Notes: generated from the sequence alone by a model not told the origin. A stretch of 64,000 nt of DNA from Bosea sp. BIWAKO-01 (GCF_001748145.1 NZ_BCQA01000001.1:1547501-1611500), one strand, 5' to 3'; shown: positions 8,014 to 17,396, numbered from the stretch's first letter. Translations and numbers: made by a program.

Positions 8014-8964
8014 ATGGCCTTCGACATGTTGCGCGGCCTCCGACAGCCGGCAAATCAGCTGCCAGCGGGCCACCCTCTCTTGTCGCGCTTCTCCCCACTC
8101 ATGCTGATCACCGGCGACACCGTGCGCCGCTTCGGTAGGAAGCAGGATCACCTGGGCGAAACGCTCGGCCGCTCCGGCTCGCTGGAAGTGCGGCTGGCGC
8201 GCGGCCCGCGCGAGATCTGGCGCGCGCAGCGACTGCGCTATCGGGTGTTTTACCAGGAGATGTCGGCAAAGCCGGATGTCGTCGCCCGCATGTTCCGCCG
8301 CGATGCGGATCGCTATGACACGGCGTGCGACCATCTCCTCGTCATCGACCATGCGGCGCGCGGCCGGTTCGGCGGTCTGAAACCGAAAGTCGTCGGCACC
8401 TATCGCTTGATGCGCGAAGGTTCAGCCCTGCGGCTCGGCGGCTTCTACACCCAATCGGAATTCGATCTTTCTGGAATGATCGAGCGCCATCGCGGCCTGC
8501 GCTTCCTCGAACTCGGCCGCTCCTGCGTGCTCAAGCCCTATCGCACCAAGAAGACGGTGGAGCTGCTCTGGCACGGCATCTGGGCCTATGTCCGGCACCA
8601 TCGCATCGATGCGATGTTCGGCTGCGCCAGTTTTGACGGCACCGACCCGGATGCGCTGGCGCTGCCCTTGAGCTTCCTGCATCACCATGCGCGCGCCGAG
8701 GGCGAGTGGTCCGCCGCGGCGCGCCCGGAACGTCATATTGCGATGGACCGGCTGCCGATCGAACAGGTCGATGCCAAGGCGGCGCTGAAGTTGCTGCCGC
8801 CGCTGATCAAGGGATATCTCAGGCTCGGCGCCCGCTTCGGCTCCGGAGCGGTCGTCGACAAGCAGTTCGGCACCACCGATGTGCTGGTCATCGTGCCGGT
8901 CTCGGCGATCGACCGGCGCTATGTCGACTATCTCGGCGACGAAGGGCAGCGCTACGCGGCTTGA
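8014..8964 (+). CDS. olsB: OlsB-type 3-hydroxyacyl-ACP:ornithine N-acyltransferase (GNAT superfamily)
   Basis: The 316-aa enzyme would transfer a 3-hydroxyacyl chain to the alpha-amino group of ornithine, giving lyso-ornithine lipid. Recognisable blocks are LEVRLARGPREIWRAQRLRYRVFY, where 'hemolysin-like' OlsB proteins start, then VGTYRLMR, FLELGRSCVLKPYR and the ACASFDGTD-like segment GCASFDGTDP. ATG 8014 is preferred. A TTG at 7909 would place the PHO-box-like repeats inside coding sequence and add unrelated residues. The O-acyltransferase partner OlsA is not adjacent. Regulation by PhoB is suggested by the repeats upstream. Confidence 0.85.
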   Translation: MAFDMLRGLRQPANQLPAGHPLLSRFSPLMLITGDTVRRFGRKQDHLGETLGRSGSLEVRLARGPREIWRAQRLRYRVFYQEMSAKPDVVARMFRRDADRYDTACDHLLVIDHAARGRFGGLKPKVVGTYRLMREGSALRLGGFYTQSEFDLSGMIERHRGLRFLELGRSCVLKPYRTKKTVELLWHGIWAYVRHHRIDAMFGCASFDGTDPDALALPLSFLHHHARAEGEWSAAARPERHIAMDRLPIEQVDAKAALKLLPPLIKGYLRLGARFGSGAVVDKQFGTTDVLVIVPVSAIDRRYVDYLGDEGQRYAA

Positions 8965-8971
8965 GCAACGC

Positions 8972-9838
8972 TCACTCGCCTGCTGACGCCAGCGCCCGCA
9001 GCGCCTCCCTGTAAGTGGGGTAGCGCAGCTCATAACGCAGTTCGCGCGTCACCAGCGCGTTCGAGACCCGCTTGTTCTCCCCATAGAAGCTCGCAGCCAT
9101 GGGCGAGAGCTTTGCCGGATCGAACGGGACTTCGGGGGGCGGGGCCTGCCCCGTCAGTTCGGCGGCAAGCGTGATCACGTCCTGTGGCGGCGCCGGCTCG
9201 TTGTCGGTGACGTTGTAGACCGCGCCCGCTCGTGGCCTGGCAAGCGAAGCCAGCAGGATGCCGGCAATATCGTCGACATGGATGCGATTGAAGACCTGGC
9301 CGGGCTTGATCAGGCGGTTGGCGGTGCCGGCGCGCAGCTTGGTGATGGCATTGCGCCCGGGACCGTAAATCCCGGAGAGCCTGAATACCTGCACCGGCTT
9401 GCCACTGCGCTCGCCCAGGGCAAGCCAGGCTTCGTCGATTTCGAGGCGCTGCTTCGAGCGCCGGCTCGTCGGCCGGCATTCGGCGCCTTCATCGATCCAG
9501 GCACCGCCATGGTCGCCATAAACTCCGATGGTCGAGAGATAGCCTATCCAGCGCAGGTTCGGTGCAGCAGCCAGTGCCTCGCCGAGTCCGTTCAGCACCG
9601 GATCGCCCTCGTCATCGGGCTGGACCGAGACGAGGACCGCGTCAGCCTCGGCGACGGCCTGGGCCAAGGGGCGCGATACGGCAAAACCGTCATAGACCAG
9701 CGTATGCAAGCCCTCGCGACTGAGACGCCCCGCCTTCTCAGCCGATCGGACCGTGCCGGTGACCTCCCAGCCCTCCGCTTGCGCCGCACGCGCGAAAAAC
9801 CCGGCGGAGTAGCCGAGACCGAGAATGACAAGCTTCAT
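8972..9838 (-). CDS. SDR-superfamily NAD(P)-dependent epimerase/dehydratase, YeeZ-like
   Basis: This is a 288-aa Rossmann protein. It opens MKLVILGLGYSAGFFAR, with the dinucleotide-binding GxGxxxG, and continues with YLSTIGVYGDHGGAWIDE, where the S...Y active site of extended SDRs is modified (TIGVYG without a clear YxxxK). Later blocks are VFRLSGIYGPGRNA and FNRIHVDDIAG. These match the YeeZ-type extended SDR group, whose substrate is unknown. The start ATG overlaps the queG stop by 4 bp (ATGA), so the two are translationally coupled. The order is GST-queG-SDR on the minus strand. It ends 7 bp from the olsB stop, convergently. Confidence 0.88.
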   Translation of the reverse strand: MKLVILGLGYSAGFFARAAQAEGWEVTGTVRSAEKAGRLSREGLHTLVYDGFAVSRPLAQAVAEADAVLVSVQPDDEGDPVLNGLGEALAAAPNLRWIGYLSTIGVYGDHGGAWIDEGAECRPTSRRSKQRLEIDEAWLALGERSGKPVQVFRLSGIYGPGRNAITKLRAGTANRLIKPGQVFNRIHVDDIAGILLASLARPRAGAVYNVTDNEPAPPQDVITLAAELTGQAPPPEVPFDPAKLSPMAASFYGENKRVSNALVTRELRYELRYPTYREALRALASAGE

Positions 9839-10947
9839 GCGACGGGTTCCGGAGTGGAGAGAAAGGCAAGCCATTCCTGGCGGACGTCAGGATCTGCTTC
9901 GCCGGACAGCGCGGCCTCGGCAAGGTCGCGCGCGCGCTCGGGCGCGAGCCTGATCAAGGCCCAGGCGGCCATGGCGCGCACCAGCGGCGAAGCATCCGCA
10001 ATCAGCTGCTCAGCGCTCGCGGCAAGATCCGGCCGGCCGCTATTGCCGATGGCGATCAGCACATTGCGGATGAAGCGGTCGCGGCCCGTGCGCTTGACCG
10101 GCGTGCCGGCAAAGAGCTGGCGGAAGGATGGGTCGTCGAGAGCCGCGAGATCGGCCAAGGGCAATGCCTCAAGCTCGTCCTTCAGGGCAAGGCGGGTCTC
10201 GTGCGCCGCCTCGGCGAACTTGTTCCAGGGACAGACGGCCAGGCAATCATCGCAGCCGAAGACGCGGTTGCCGATGCCGGGCCGCAAGGCGGCGTCGATA
10301 TGACCCTGATGCTCGATGGTGAGATAGGCGATGCAGCGGCGCGCATCGAGCTGATAGGGTGCGGGGAAGGCGGCGGTCGGACAGATATCGAGACAACGCC
10401 GGCAGGAACCGCAATGGTCGCGTTCCGGCCCATCGACCGGCAGTTCGGCCGTAGTGTAGATCGCGCCGAGAAAGAGCCAGGAGCCGTGCTCGCGTGAGAC
10501 CAACACGGTATGCTTGCCCTGCCAACCGAGCCCCGCAGCCTGCGCCAGCGGCTTTTCCATCACCGGCGCGGTATCGACGAAGACCTTCACATCCGCCCCG
10601 CCGCGGGCCGCCAGCAGCCCGGCGACGCACTTCAGCCGGCCCTTGATGACATCGTGATAGTCGCGCCTGCGAGCATAGAGCGAAATCGCAGCCTTGTCGG
10701 GCTGGCCGAGGATGGCGAGCGGATCGCCCTCGCCCGCATAGCTCACACCGAGCATCACGACGCTGCGCACCTCGCTCCAGAGCCGGCGCGGATCAGCGCG
10801 TTCGTCCCTGCGCTCGGTCAGCCAAGCCATATCGCCATGGTGTCCGGCCGCCAGCCACGCCCTGAGCCGTTCGGGCGCCTCGGGGATCGCACTGGCGGAG
10901 GCGATGCGGGCGACCACGAAGCCTTCGGCGCTCGCGCGCTCCAGCAC
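9835..10947 (-). CDS. queG: epoxyqueuosine reductase QueG
   Basis: This enzyme reduces epoxyqueuosine to queuosine at tRNA wobble position 34, using cobalamin and two [4Fe-4S] clusters. The clusters are visible as CGSCRRCLDICP and FGCDDCLAVCPWNKFA. The N-terminal AWLAAGHHGDMAWLTER and the catalytic-site block LGWQGKHTVLVSREHGSWLFLG are diagnostic, and HEAT-like repeats form the C-terminus. The start is uncertain. GTG at 10947 is the first standard codon after the GST stop and gives 370 aa, but homology-like sequence seems to begin about 9 codons earlier at LNGEKLKRA (CTG, 10974). ATG 11073 would overlap GST by 103 bp with unrelated residues. It is coupled to the SDR gene downstream. Confidence 0.93.
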   Translation of the reverse strand: MLERASAEGFVVARIASASAIPEAPERLRAWLAAGHHGDMAWLTERRDERADPRRLWSEVRSVVMLGVSYAGEGDPLAILGQPDKAAISLYARRRDYHDVIKGRLKCVAGLLAARGGADVKVFVDTAPVMEKPLAQAAGLGWQGKHTVLVSREHGSWLFLGAIYTTAELPVDGPERDHCGSCRRCLDICPTAAFPAPYQLDARRCIAYLTIEHQGHIDAALRPGIGNRVFGCDDCLAVCPWNKFAEAAHETRLALKDELEALPLADLAALDDPSFRQLFAGTPVKRTGRDRFIRNVLIAIGNSGRPDLAASAEQLIADASPLVRAMAAWALIRLAPERARDLAEAALSGEADPDVRQEWLAFLSTPEPVA

Positions 10948-10970
10948 CGCGCGCTTGAGCTTCTCGCCGT

Positions 10971-11663
10971 TCAGAAGTCCAGATTGTCGTAATGGGCGCT
11001 CGGCGCCATGCCCGGCACCCGGTCGCTCAACAGCGGCCGGAAGCTCGGCCGGGATTTGATCCTCGCGTACCATGCGCGCGCGGCCTCGTCCTCTTCCCAG
11101 GGCACATCGCCGAGATAGTCGACGCAAGAGAGATGCGCGGCCGCGGCGAGATCGGCATAGCTCAGCGCACTGCCTGCGAGCCAGTTCCGTTTGGCTGTCA
11201 GCCAGGCGATATAGCGCAAATGATAGCGCACATTGGCGCGTGCGGCGCGGATGGCGCTCATTTCCGGCGGACCACCGCCCTCATCCCGGCTCATGAAGCG
11301 CTTCATGACCTTTTCGAGCACCAGCGGACTGGTGATCTCGGTATCGAATTTGAGATTGAACCAGTCGAGCAGACGACGAACCTCGACGCGCTCGGCCGTC
11401 CCTTCCGGCAACAGACGCCGGGGGCCCAGCGCCAGCCCGCGGGTCTCGTCGAGATATTCCGAGATCGGTCCGGCGCCCGGGACGGCAAAGCCGTTCTCCT
11501 CGCGAAAAACCGGTGTCGTGCCAGCTGTGTTGAGTTCCAGAAACTCGCGCCGGCGCTCCCAGACGCGCTCCTCGATCAGCTTCGCGTCCTGCCCGAACTC
11601 GCCAAGGACGAGCCGGATGAAGCGCGAATGCGGGCATAACGGATAGTGATGAAGGGACGCCAT
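10971..11663 (-). CDS. glutathione S-transferase family protein
   Basis: The 230-aa protein has an N-terminal thioredoxin-like domain (residues 1-80, LHHYPLCPHSRFIRLVLGEFG and TAGTTPVF with the cis-proline) and an all-alpha C-terminal domain. The C-terminal part contains WLAGSALSYADLAAAAHLSCVDYL, the typical GST N-capping box region. CPHS replaces a thioredoxin CxxC, so it is not an obvious disulphide enzyme. Function beyond glutathione-dependent conjugation or reduction cannot be assigned. It is the first gene of the GST-queG-SDR cluster on the minus strand, and its stop lies next to the queG start. Confidence 0.9.
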   Translation of the reverse strand: MASLHHYPLCPHSRFIRLVLGEFGQDAKLIEERVWERRREFLELNTAGTTPVFREENGFAVPGAGPISEYLDETRGLALGPRRLLPEGTAERVEVRRLLDWFNLKFDTEITSPLVLEKVMKRFMSRDEGGGPPEMSAIRAARANVRYHLRYIAWLTAKRNWLAGSALSYADLAAAAHLSCVDYLGDVPWEEDEAARAWYARIKSRPSFRPLLSDRVPGMAPSAHYDNLDF

Positions 11664-11907
11664 TGCACTCTTGAAACAGATGGATGCGGCCGAAGCAGGG
11701 CTGTCGAAGGGGGAGGCATCGGGCTATGCGCCGCGCATTTGCTATAGTCTCGGCTACGCCCCCTCACAACCCGCTGCCCATGGGAAGCCACGAATCCAGG
11801 GCATTGGCTTGGCGAAGTGGTAACCAATTGGCAAAGAGCTTGGTTCCATAGAGGGGTACGGTTTACCTCTGCCGCGGCGGCGATCTGAGGCTTCCTGGGA
11901 AACAGTC

Positions 11908-12705
11908 ATGCAAAACCTGTTCGAAGCGATCGTGCTCGGCATCGTCGAGGGTCTGACCGAATTCCTGCCAGTTTCCTCCACTGGCCATCTCCTGCTGCTC
12001 GGTCACTTTCTCGGCTTCGAATCGAACGGCAAGACCTTCGAGGTCCTGATCCAGCTCGGCGCGATCCTTGCCATCCTGCTGGTCTATTTCCGGCGGCTGC
12101 TCGACATTGCGCTGCGGCTGCGGACGGATCCAGCGGCACGGCGCTTCGTCATCGGCGTGCTCGTCGCCTTCCTGCCGGCAGCGGTAATCGGCGCCTTGCT
12201 GCATGGCTTCATCAAGGGCGTTCTGTTCAACCCCTTCCTGGTCTGCTGCGCCCTGATCGCTGGCGGGCTCGTGCTGCTCGTCGTCGACGAACTCGAGCTC
12301 GAGGTGAAGCACACCGACGCGACCACCTTCCCGCTGCCAATGTATCTCAAGATCGGTTTCATCCAGTGCCTGGCGATGATTCCGGGCGTATCGCGCTCGG
12401 GTTCGACGATCGTCGGCGCCATGCTGCTCGGCGCGAGCAAACGGGCAGCGGCGGAGTTCTCGTTCTTCCTCGCCATGCCGACCATGGCGGGCGCCTTCGC
12501 CTATGATCTCCTGAAGAGCTACAAGACCCTGACCTTCGACGACTCCATGCTGATCGTGGCCGGCTTCGTCGCGGCCTTCTTCGCGGCGCTGCTCGTGGTC
12601 AAGACCTTCCTCGACTACGTCTCGCGCCGTGGCTTTGGGCTCTTTGCCTGGTGGCGCATCATCGTCGGCGCTGCGGGCCTGGCGGGCCTGTGGGTCTTCG
12701 GCTGA
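11908..12705 (+). CDS. uppP: undecaprenyl-diphosphatase UppP (BacA)
   Basis: The 265-aa inner-membrane phosphatase recycles undecaprenyl diphosphate to the monophosphate carrier used for peptidoglycan and other surface polymers. Both signature motifs are present: [20 protein letters not shown] near the N-terminus (catalytic glutamates and Ser/His) and [13 protein letters not shown] in the second half (catalytic Arg). About eight hydrophobic segments match the family. It is monocistronic with a 244-bp upstream region that shows nothing else recognisable. Confidence 0.97.
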   Translation: MQNLFEAIVLGIVEGLTEFLPVSSTGHLLLLGHFLGFESNGKTFEVLIQLGAILAILLVYFRRLLDIALRLRTDPAARRFVIGVLVAFLPAAVIGALLHGFIKGVLFNPFLVCCALIAGGLVLLVVDELELEVKHTDATTFPLPMYLKIGFIQCLAMIPGVSRSGSTIVGAMLLGASKRAAAEFSFFLAMPTMAGAFAYDLLKSYKTLTFDDSMLIVAGFVAAFFAALLVVKTFLDYVSRRGFGLFAWWRIIVGAAGLAGLWVFG

Positions 12706-12731
12706 TCGCAGGGCTCCTCACGCGCTACGAT

Positions 12732-12763
12732 CCGAGCTGAGAGGCTTGGGAGTCTCGGTTTTT
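12732..12763 (+). terminator. possible uppP terminator
   Basis: CCGAG and CTCGG arms enclose a 17-nt interval that can itself pair partly, and they are followed directly by TTTTT. The site is 27 bp after the uppP stop. The outer stem is only 5 bp, so strength is uncertain. Confidence 0.4.
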
Positions 12764-12844
12764 CCAGCGCCGCTGTGCTAATCTTGGCGGCTGCCGCTTT
12801 GGGCAGACCGTACGGTTTCCGGCCGGCCCCGAGATGCCAGGAGC

Positions 12845-13822
12845 GTGCCTGTCGTGAGTGTCGTTGCCGCCTGCCGCTATGTCGATGGGATACGGGTCGG
12901 GACCGTTGCGCTCGACCAACCGTCTGCCTGTGCCCAGGAGCAATCCGACTTCGTCTGGATCGGCCTGCTCGAACCGACCGAAGACGAGCTGCGCACGCTC
13001 CAGACCAGCTACGGCCTGCATCCCCTCGCAGTCGAGGATGCGCTCAAGGCGCATCAGATGCCCAAGGTCGACATCTATGGCGACCAGCTTTTCATCGTGG
13101 CGCGCACGGCGCATCTCGAGGATGACCAGATCGCCTATGGCGAGACGGCGATCTTCGTCGGCAAGCACCACATCATCACGGTTCGCCACGGTTCCGCACG
13201 TGCCCATACGGAGCTGCGCAGCCAACTCGAGGCCGCAACCGCGCAGATGCGCTACGGCGTCGATTATGTCCTGCACGGCGTGCTGGACTTCATCGTCGAT
13301 GGCTATTTCCCGATCGTGGAGACGATCGAGGAGGATGTCCTCGAGATGGAACGGGAGATGCTCGCCAGCGAGTTCGGCCAGGTCGACGTGCCGCGCATCT
13401 TCGGACTGCGCCGCCAGCTCATCCGCTTCCAGCGGGTGCTCGGACCGATGTCCGAGCTCTGCCGCAAGCTGGTGCATCTGGATCTGCCCTGCATCGATGC
13501 CGAAGCGAAGCCCTATTTCAATGACGTCTGGGACCATGCGCGGCGTGCCGAAGCCATGGTCGGGAGCCTGCGCGACATCCTGACCTCCGTCTTCGAGGCG
13601 AGTCATCTGCTGGAACAGCAGCGCCAGGGCGTCATCACCAGGCAACTCGCGGCCTGGGCCGCCATCCTCGCGGTCCCGACCGCGGTTGCCGGGATCTATG
13701 GCATGAACTTCGAGCATATGCCGGAGCTCAAGACCCAGTACGGCTATTTCATCGTGCTCGGGCTCATCGCGGCGTTCTGCACCGCGCTCTACATGCGCTT
13801 CAAGCGTTTCGGCTGGCTGTAA
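12845..13822 (+). CDS. corA: CorA-family magnesium/divalent cation channel
   Basis: The 325-aa protein shows the CorA layout: a large N-terminal cytosolic domain, a long helix (about 150-230, with EDVLEMEREM), then two C-terminal TM helices. The ion-selectivity motif YGMN lies at 285-288, in AGIYGMNFEHMPEL. After TM2 it ends in the basic RFKRFGWL. CorA pentamers import Mg2+, and some members move Co2+, Ni2+ or Zn2+. No ATG is available: GTG at 12845 lies only a few bases after AGGAG, and GTG 12854 is an alternative. No Mg2+ riboswitch is evident in the 139-bp leader. Confidence 0.93.
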   Translation: MPVVSVVAACRYVDGIRVGTVALDQPSACAQEQSDFVWIGLLEPTEDELRTLQTSYGLHPLAVEDALKAHQMPKVDIYGDQLFIVARTAHLEDDQIAYGETAIFVGKHHIITVRHGSARAHTELRSQLEAATAQMRYGVDYVLHGVLDFIVDGYFPIVETIEEDVLEMEREMLASEFGQVDVPRIFGLRRQLIRFQRVLGPMSELCRKLVHLDLPCIDAEAKPYFNDVWDHARRAEAMVGSLRDILTSVFEASHLLEQQRQGVITRQLAAWAAILAVPTAVAGIYGMNFEHMPELKTQYGYFIVLGLIAAFCTALYMRFKRFGWL

Positions 13823-13900
13823 GGGGAAGCCTCCCCGGCTTCGCCAGAGGGCCGCTTGCACACCTCCGCAACCCCGAAGGCCATCGTCGAATTTCCCGCC

Positions 13901-15631
13901 CTAGCCGATCCTGGGATCGGTCGCGGGGGTCGCCGCATCCGGCACGGGCTGCGGCTGGGCGAAGGGCAGCGAGCCGGTCTGTCGTTCGATGACACGGTGC
14001 ACCACGGGCGGGTTGGGCCCCTGATGCAGGGCCCGTACCCTGTCGCCGATCATCGCATCGGCCTGGGTGACGCGCTGGTTCTGGCGGATATATTCGACCC
14101 AGGTCGGACTGTCATAGCGCTCGATCCAGAGCCGCGGATCGGTCAGGTCGCGCAGCAACGCCCAGTGCCTGGCACCATCGCGGCGGCGGATGCGGCGGCG
14201 TTCGGCCATCACGTTCAGGAAGGGGACGATGTCCTCCTCGCGAATGATGTACTCGATGGTGACGATGATCGGGCCGCTGCGTGGCTCAATGTCGACGGCC
14301 ACCTTCGGAACCTGCCAGCGGCTGAGCGGGTCGAGATTGAGCTGCTCGAGCGGCGGCAGCGCATAGCGCAGCCCCAGTGCGGCTCCGACAAGCAGAACAG
14401 CACCTGCGCAGTGCAGAGCGCGGTCGGTGCCGAAATGCAGGGCGATGTAACCCCAGACCCAGCTGCCGAGCGCCATCCCACCAAAGGTCGCCATCTGGTA
14501 GAGCGCAAGTGCCCGGCCGACGACCCAGCGCGGCGCCGAGAGCTGCACGGTCGCGTTGAAGGTCGAGAGTGCAAGGACCCAGCTTGCTCCGGCGATGAGC
14601 AGGGCCGCCATGGTCGTCACGGTATAAACGCTCAGCCCCGCAAGGATGACCGCTGCCGAGAAGGCGGCAAATGAGGCGCGCACCAGCGTTTCCGTCGTGA
14701 GCGCCCGGCGTACGCGCGCGCTCAGCAAAGCCCCCCCGACCGCTCCTGCTCCGAACGCACCGAGCAGCAGGCCGAAGGTCAAAGGCCCGCCCTTGACGAG
14801 ATCGCGCGCCACCAGCGGCAGCAGCGCCTGAACCGCAATGGCGCCGAATCCGAAGGCCGCACCGCGCAGCAGCACCGAGCGGATGTTTGGCGACATCGCG
14901 ACATAGCGGATGCCGGCGCTCATCGCGATGCCGAGCGTCTCGCGTGGCAGCACGCGCTCGATCTTTGGAGGGTTCCAGCGTGCCAATACGGTGACGAGCC
15001 CGATATAGCTCAGTGCATTCACCGTGAAGGAGGCGACAACGCCCGCTGCCGCAACGATGAAGCCGCCCAGCGCCGGCCCGACGCTGCGGGCAATGTTGAA
15101 ACCGACGCTGTTCAGTGTGATCGCGGCCGGCAGATCGCGACGCGGCACCATCTCGCCGACCGAAGATTGCCAGGCGGGCCCATTCAAGGCCGTGCCGCAG
15201 CCAATCAGGAAGGTCAGGCCGAGCAGCAGCCAGGGGGTGATCACGCCGAACCAGGCCGAGACGGCGAGAGCCACGGAGACCGTAAACATGAAGCCCTGCG
15301 CCGTCAGCATGATCTTGCGCCGGTCGAAATTGTCGGAGATCGCACCCGCCGCCAGCGAGAACATCATGATCGGCAAGGTCGTCGAGGCCTGCACCAGCGC
15401 AACCATATCGGCAGAACTGGCGATCGAGGTCATGAGCCAGGCTGCGCCGACCGACTGGATCATCCCGCCGAAATTGGAGGCGAGGCTTGCGAACCACACA
15501 GCCCGGAAGATCGGCTGGCGCAGAGGCACGAATGGCGAAGACAGCCCCTCATCGACCGCCCCATCCCCCGTCGCGGCAACATCGGCTGCGGCTACGTCGG
15601 CGGTGGGTTGGGCGTTCGGATCGTCAGGCAT
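13901..15631 (-). CDS. MFS exporter (EntS/MFS_3 type) with C-terminal ABM-like domain
   Basis: The 576-aa protein has a roughly 35-residue Ala/Asp-rich N-terminal tail and 12 hydrophobic helices (about 40-430). Motifs such as FDRRKIMLTAQ (loop 2-3) and ITLNSVGFNIARSVGPALGG point to the enterobactin-exporter-like MFS_3 group. Residues about 445-540 form a soluble domain: VTIEYIIREEDIVPFLNVMAE, then WALLRDL and WVEYIRQNQRVT. These resemble the ferredoxin-like fold of antibiotic-biosynthesis monooxygenase (ABM) domains. Such fusions occur in Hyphomicrobiales, but the substrate is unknown. It converges with corA and is flanked on the same strand by msrQ upstream. Confidence 0.88.
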   Translation of the reverse strand: MPDDPNAQPTADVAAADVAATGDGAVDEGLSSPFVPLRQPIFRAVWFASLASNFGGMIQSVGAAWLMTSIASSADMVALVQASTTLPIMMFSLAAGAISDNFDRRKIMLTAQGFMFTVSVALAVSAWFGVITPWLLLGLTFLIGCGTALNGPAWQSSVGEMVPRRDLPAAITLNSVGFNIARSVGPALGGFIVAAAGVVASFTVNALSYIGLVTVLARWNPPKIERVLPRETLGIAMSAGIRYVAMSPNIRSVLLRGAAFGFGAIAVQALLPLVARDLVKGGPLTFGLLLGAFGAGAVGGALLSARVRRALTTETLVRASFAAFSAAVILAGLSVYTVTTMAALLIAGASWVLALSTFNATVQLSAPRWVVGRALALYQMATFGGMALGSWVWGYIALHFGTDRALHCAGAVLLVGAALGLRYALPPLEQLNLDPLSRWQVPKVAVDIEPRSGPIIVTIEYIIREEDIVPFLNVMAERRRIRRRDGARHWALLRDLTDPRLWIERYDSPTWVEYIRQNQRVTQADAMIGDRVRALHQGPNPPVVHRVIERQTGSLPFAQPQPVPDAATPATDPRIG

Positions 15632-15690
15632 GCCATAGGGTTAGAGCCTCGCCTGCGGGCTGCCAACCATCAGTTTGGAATGATTTGCTC

Positions 15691-16587
15691 TTAGGCCCCC
15701 GTTTGCGCGGAAAGCCCTTCCCTGCGACGCGCACGCCGCTCGACCTGCCGCGCCGCAGGCGCACGCCAGTAATGGGCGAAGGCGACGAGAAGCCCCGCCA
15801 GCGCGACCCAATGCCCGGGCCTGAGGGCCTCGAGATCACCGTAGACGACGACATCGGCATTGGCCTGGAACACCAACCAGGCCGAGGCACCGGTCGCCAA
15901 CGCATACCAGGCCGTCTCGCAGAGCGCAGTCAGAAGACCGGCCGCGAGCGCCGTCAGGACCAGCCGGGGCGTATCGAGCATCACGCCGAATCGCGGCAGC
16001 AGCCGGTAGAGCATCAGCAGGGCGAAGAGCCCGGTCATCAGCGCCGGCTGGGTGACGTCGATCTTCGACTGCAGAGCAAAGTGCAGCAGCCCCAGCGCGG
16101 CGAGGGCGTAGACGAGGTTATGCAGCTGTTGCCAGCGTGCGGAACCCAGCCGGCGGATCATGCCATCGGTCGAGGTTACACCGAGTGCGACCAGCCCGGT
16201 CAGCGCCGTGATGCCGACGACGAGATAGAAGCGCTTGACGATTTCGGAGACGATAAGCCCGGCGTCAAATCCGAGATCGATGCAATAGAGCGCGAGATGG
16301 GCGAGCGCATAGGCCAGCACGGAGAGACCCAGCATGCGGCGGATGCCGATGAGCTTGCTCCAGTCGAGAAGCCGGCGCAGCGGCGAGACGGCAAGGGTAA
16401 CCAGCAACAGCCTGAGCGCCCAGGTGCCGGTATCATGCACCGCCCGTGTCCAGGGCTTCGAGCCGAGCTGACCGGTCCACGCGTCGAAGGCGAGCCAGAG
16501 CGCCGGCACCAGGACCAGTGCGAAAGTCGCAGCGCGCAGCCCCGAGAAGCGCCCCTGCCGGTCCAGCCACGGCAACCATGCCTTCAT
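15691..16587 (-). CDS. msrQ: ferric-reductase-like haem membrane protein, MsrQ type
   Basis: The 298-aa inner-membrane protein has about eight hydrophobic helices in two halves. The haem-binding ferric-reductase core carries HDTGTWALRLLLVTLAVSP, RRMLGLSVLAYALAHLALY and WQQLHNLVYALAALGLLHF with conserved histidines. The family member MsrQ passes electrons to the periplasmic methionine sulfoxide reductase MsrP. ATG 16587 (MKAWLPWLDRQGRFSG) has GGAG 6 nt upstream and is preferred over the ATG at 16602. No msrP is adjacent, which is unusual because msrPQ are normally an operon. C-terminal TM segments after the core extend it beyond the roughly 200 aa of E. coli MsrQ. Confidence 0.8.
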   Translation of the reverse strand: MKAWLPWLDRQGRFSGLRAATFALVLVPALWLAFDAWTGQLGSKPWTRAVHDTGTWALRLLLVTLAVSPLRRLLDWSKLIGIRRMLGLSVLAYALAHLALYCIDLGFDAGLIVSEIVKRFYLVVGITALTGLVALGVTSTDGMIRRLGSARWQQLHNLVYALAALGLLHFALQSKIDVTQPALMTGLFALLMLYRLLPRFGVMLDTPRLVLTALAAGLLTALCETAWYALATGASAWLVFQANADVVVYGDLEALRPGHWVALAGLLVAFAHYWRAPAARQVERRARRREGLSAQTGA

Positions 16588-16703
16588 ACCGATCTCCACC
16601 ATCGCTATCCCGAATACGCGAGAGGCCTTGCCTCTGTCTCGCACGTCTGCACACAAGGACGTGAGCCTTCTGCGACCTGCCACGCATTCAGAATGGACCG
16701 GCC

Positions 16704-17318
16704 ATGCCTTCGACAAGCCCCACCGTTGTTTTCGATGTCGGCAACGTCCTGATCCGTTGGGATCCACGCCATCTCTACCGCGAGCTGATCCCTGATGAAG
16801 CGCGCATGGACTGGTTCATGCAGAATATCTGCACCTCGGCCTGGAACCTCGAGCAGGATCGCGGCCGATCCTGGGCGGAAGCCGTCGCCGAACGGGTCTC
16901 CGCGCATCCCGAATGGGAGCGCGAGATCAGGGCCTTCGACGAACGCTGGCACGAGACGGTGTCCGGCGAGATCGCCGAAAGCGTCGCGGTCCTCTCGGAC
17001 CTGAAGGCCAAGGGTGAGAAAGTCTATGCGATCACCAATTTCTCGCGCGAGAAATGGGATGAGAGCGTCGCCCGCTTTCCCTTCCTGGGCTCCTTCGACG
17101 GCGTCGTGGTCTCGGCACATGAGCGGCTGATCAAGCCGGATCCTGCGATCTATCACGTGCTGCTGGAGCGCTACGGCCTCGCCGCGGATTCCTGCATCTT
17201 CATCGACGACAGCGCCAAGAATATCGAGGGCGCCCGTCATGTCGGCATGCAGGCCGTGCATTTCGTCGAGCCGATCGACCTGCGGGCGACACTGCGTGGT
17301 CTCGGCGTCCAGATCTAG
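16704..17318 (+). CDS. HAD-superfamily hydrolase (subfamily IA)
   Basis: The 204-aa protein has HAD motif I modified to VVFDVGNVLIRWDPR, where the first Asp nucleophile is kept and the second acidic position is Gly. Motif II is AITNFS, motif III lysine is in LIKPDP, and motif IV is FIDDSAKNIEGA. Such FDxGNVL(I/V)xWD proteins form the YihX-like branch, whose E. coli member dephosphorylates alpha-D-glucose 1-phosphate. The true substrate is unknown. It is divergent from msrQ with a 116-bp gap, and the MFS gene follows after 78 bp. Confidence 0.9.
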   Translation: MPSTSPTVVFDVGNVLIRWDPRHLYRELIPDEARMDWFMQNICTSAWNLEQDRGRSWAEAVAERVSAHPEWEREIRAFDERWHETVSGEIAESVAVLSDLKAKGEKVYAITNFSREKWDESVARFPFLGSFDGVVVSAHERLIKPDPAIYHVLLERYGLAADSCIFIDDSAKNIEGARHVGMQAVHFVEPIDLRATLRGLGVQI

Positions 17319-17396
17319 CGCAGAGCCCGCCCCGAACCCACCACGCGACGAAGACCAGAACAGCCCGCAGGCGCCTCGAAGAAAGTTCGCCACGCC

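Noticed and set aside
12706..12844. Magnesium riboswitch before corA
   Set aside because: The 139-bp leader is too short and shows no M-box-like conserved core; part of it is the uppP terminator region.
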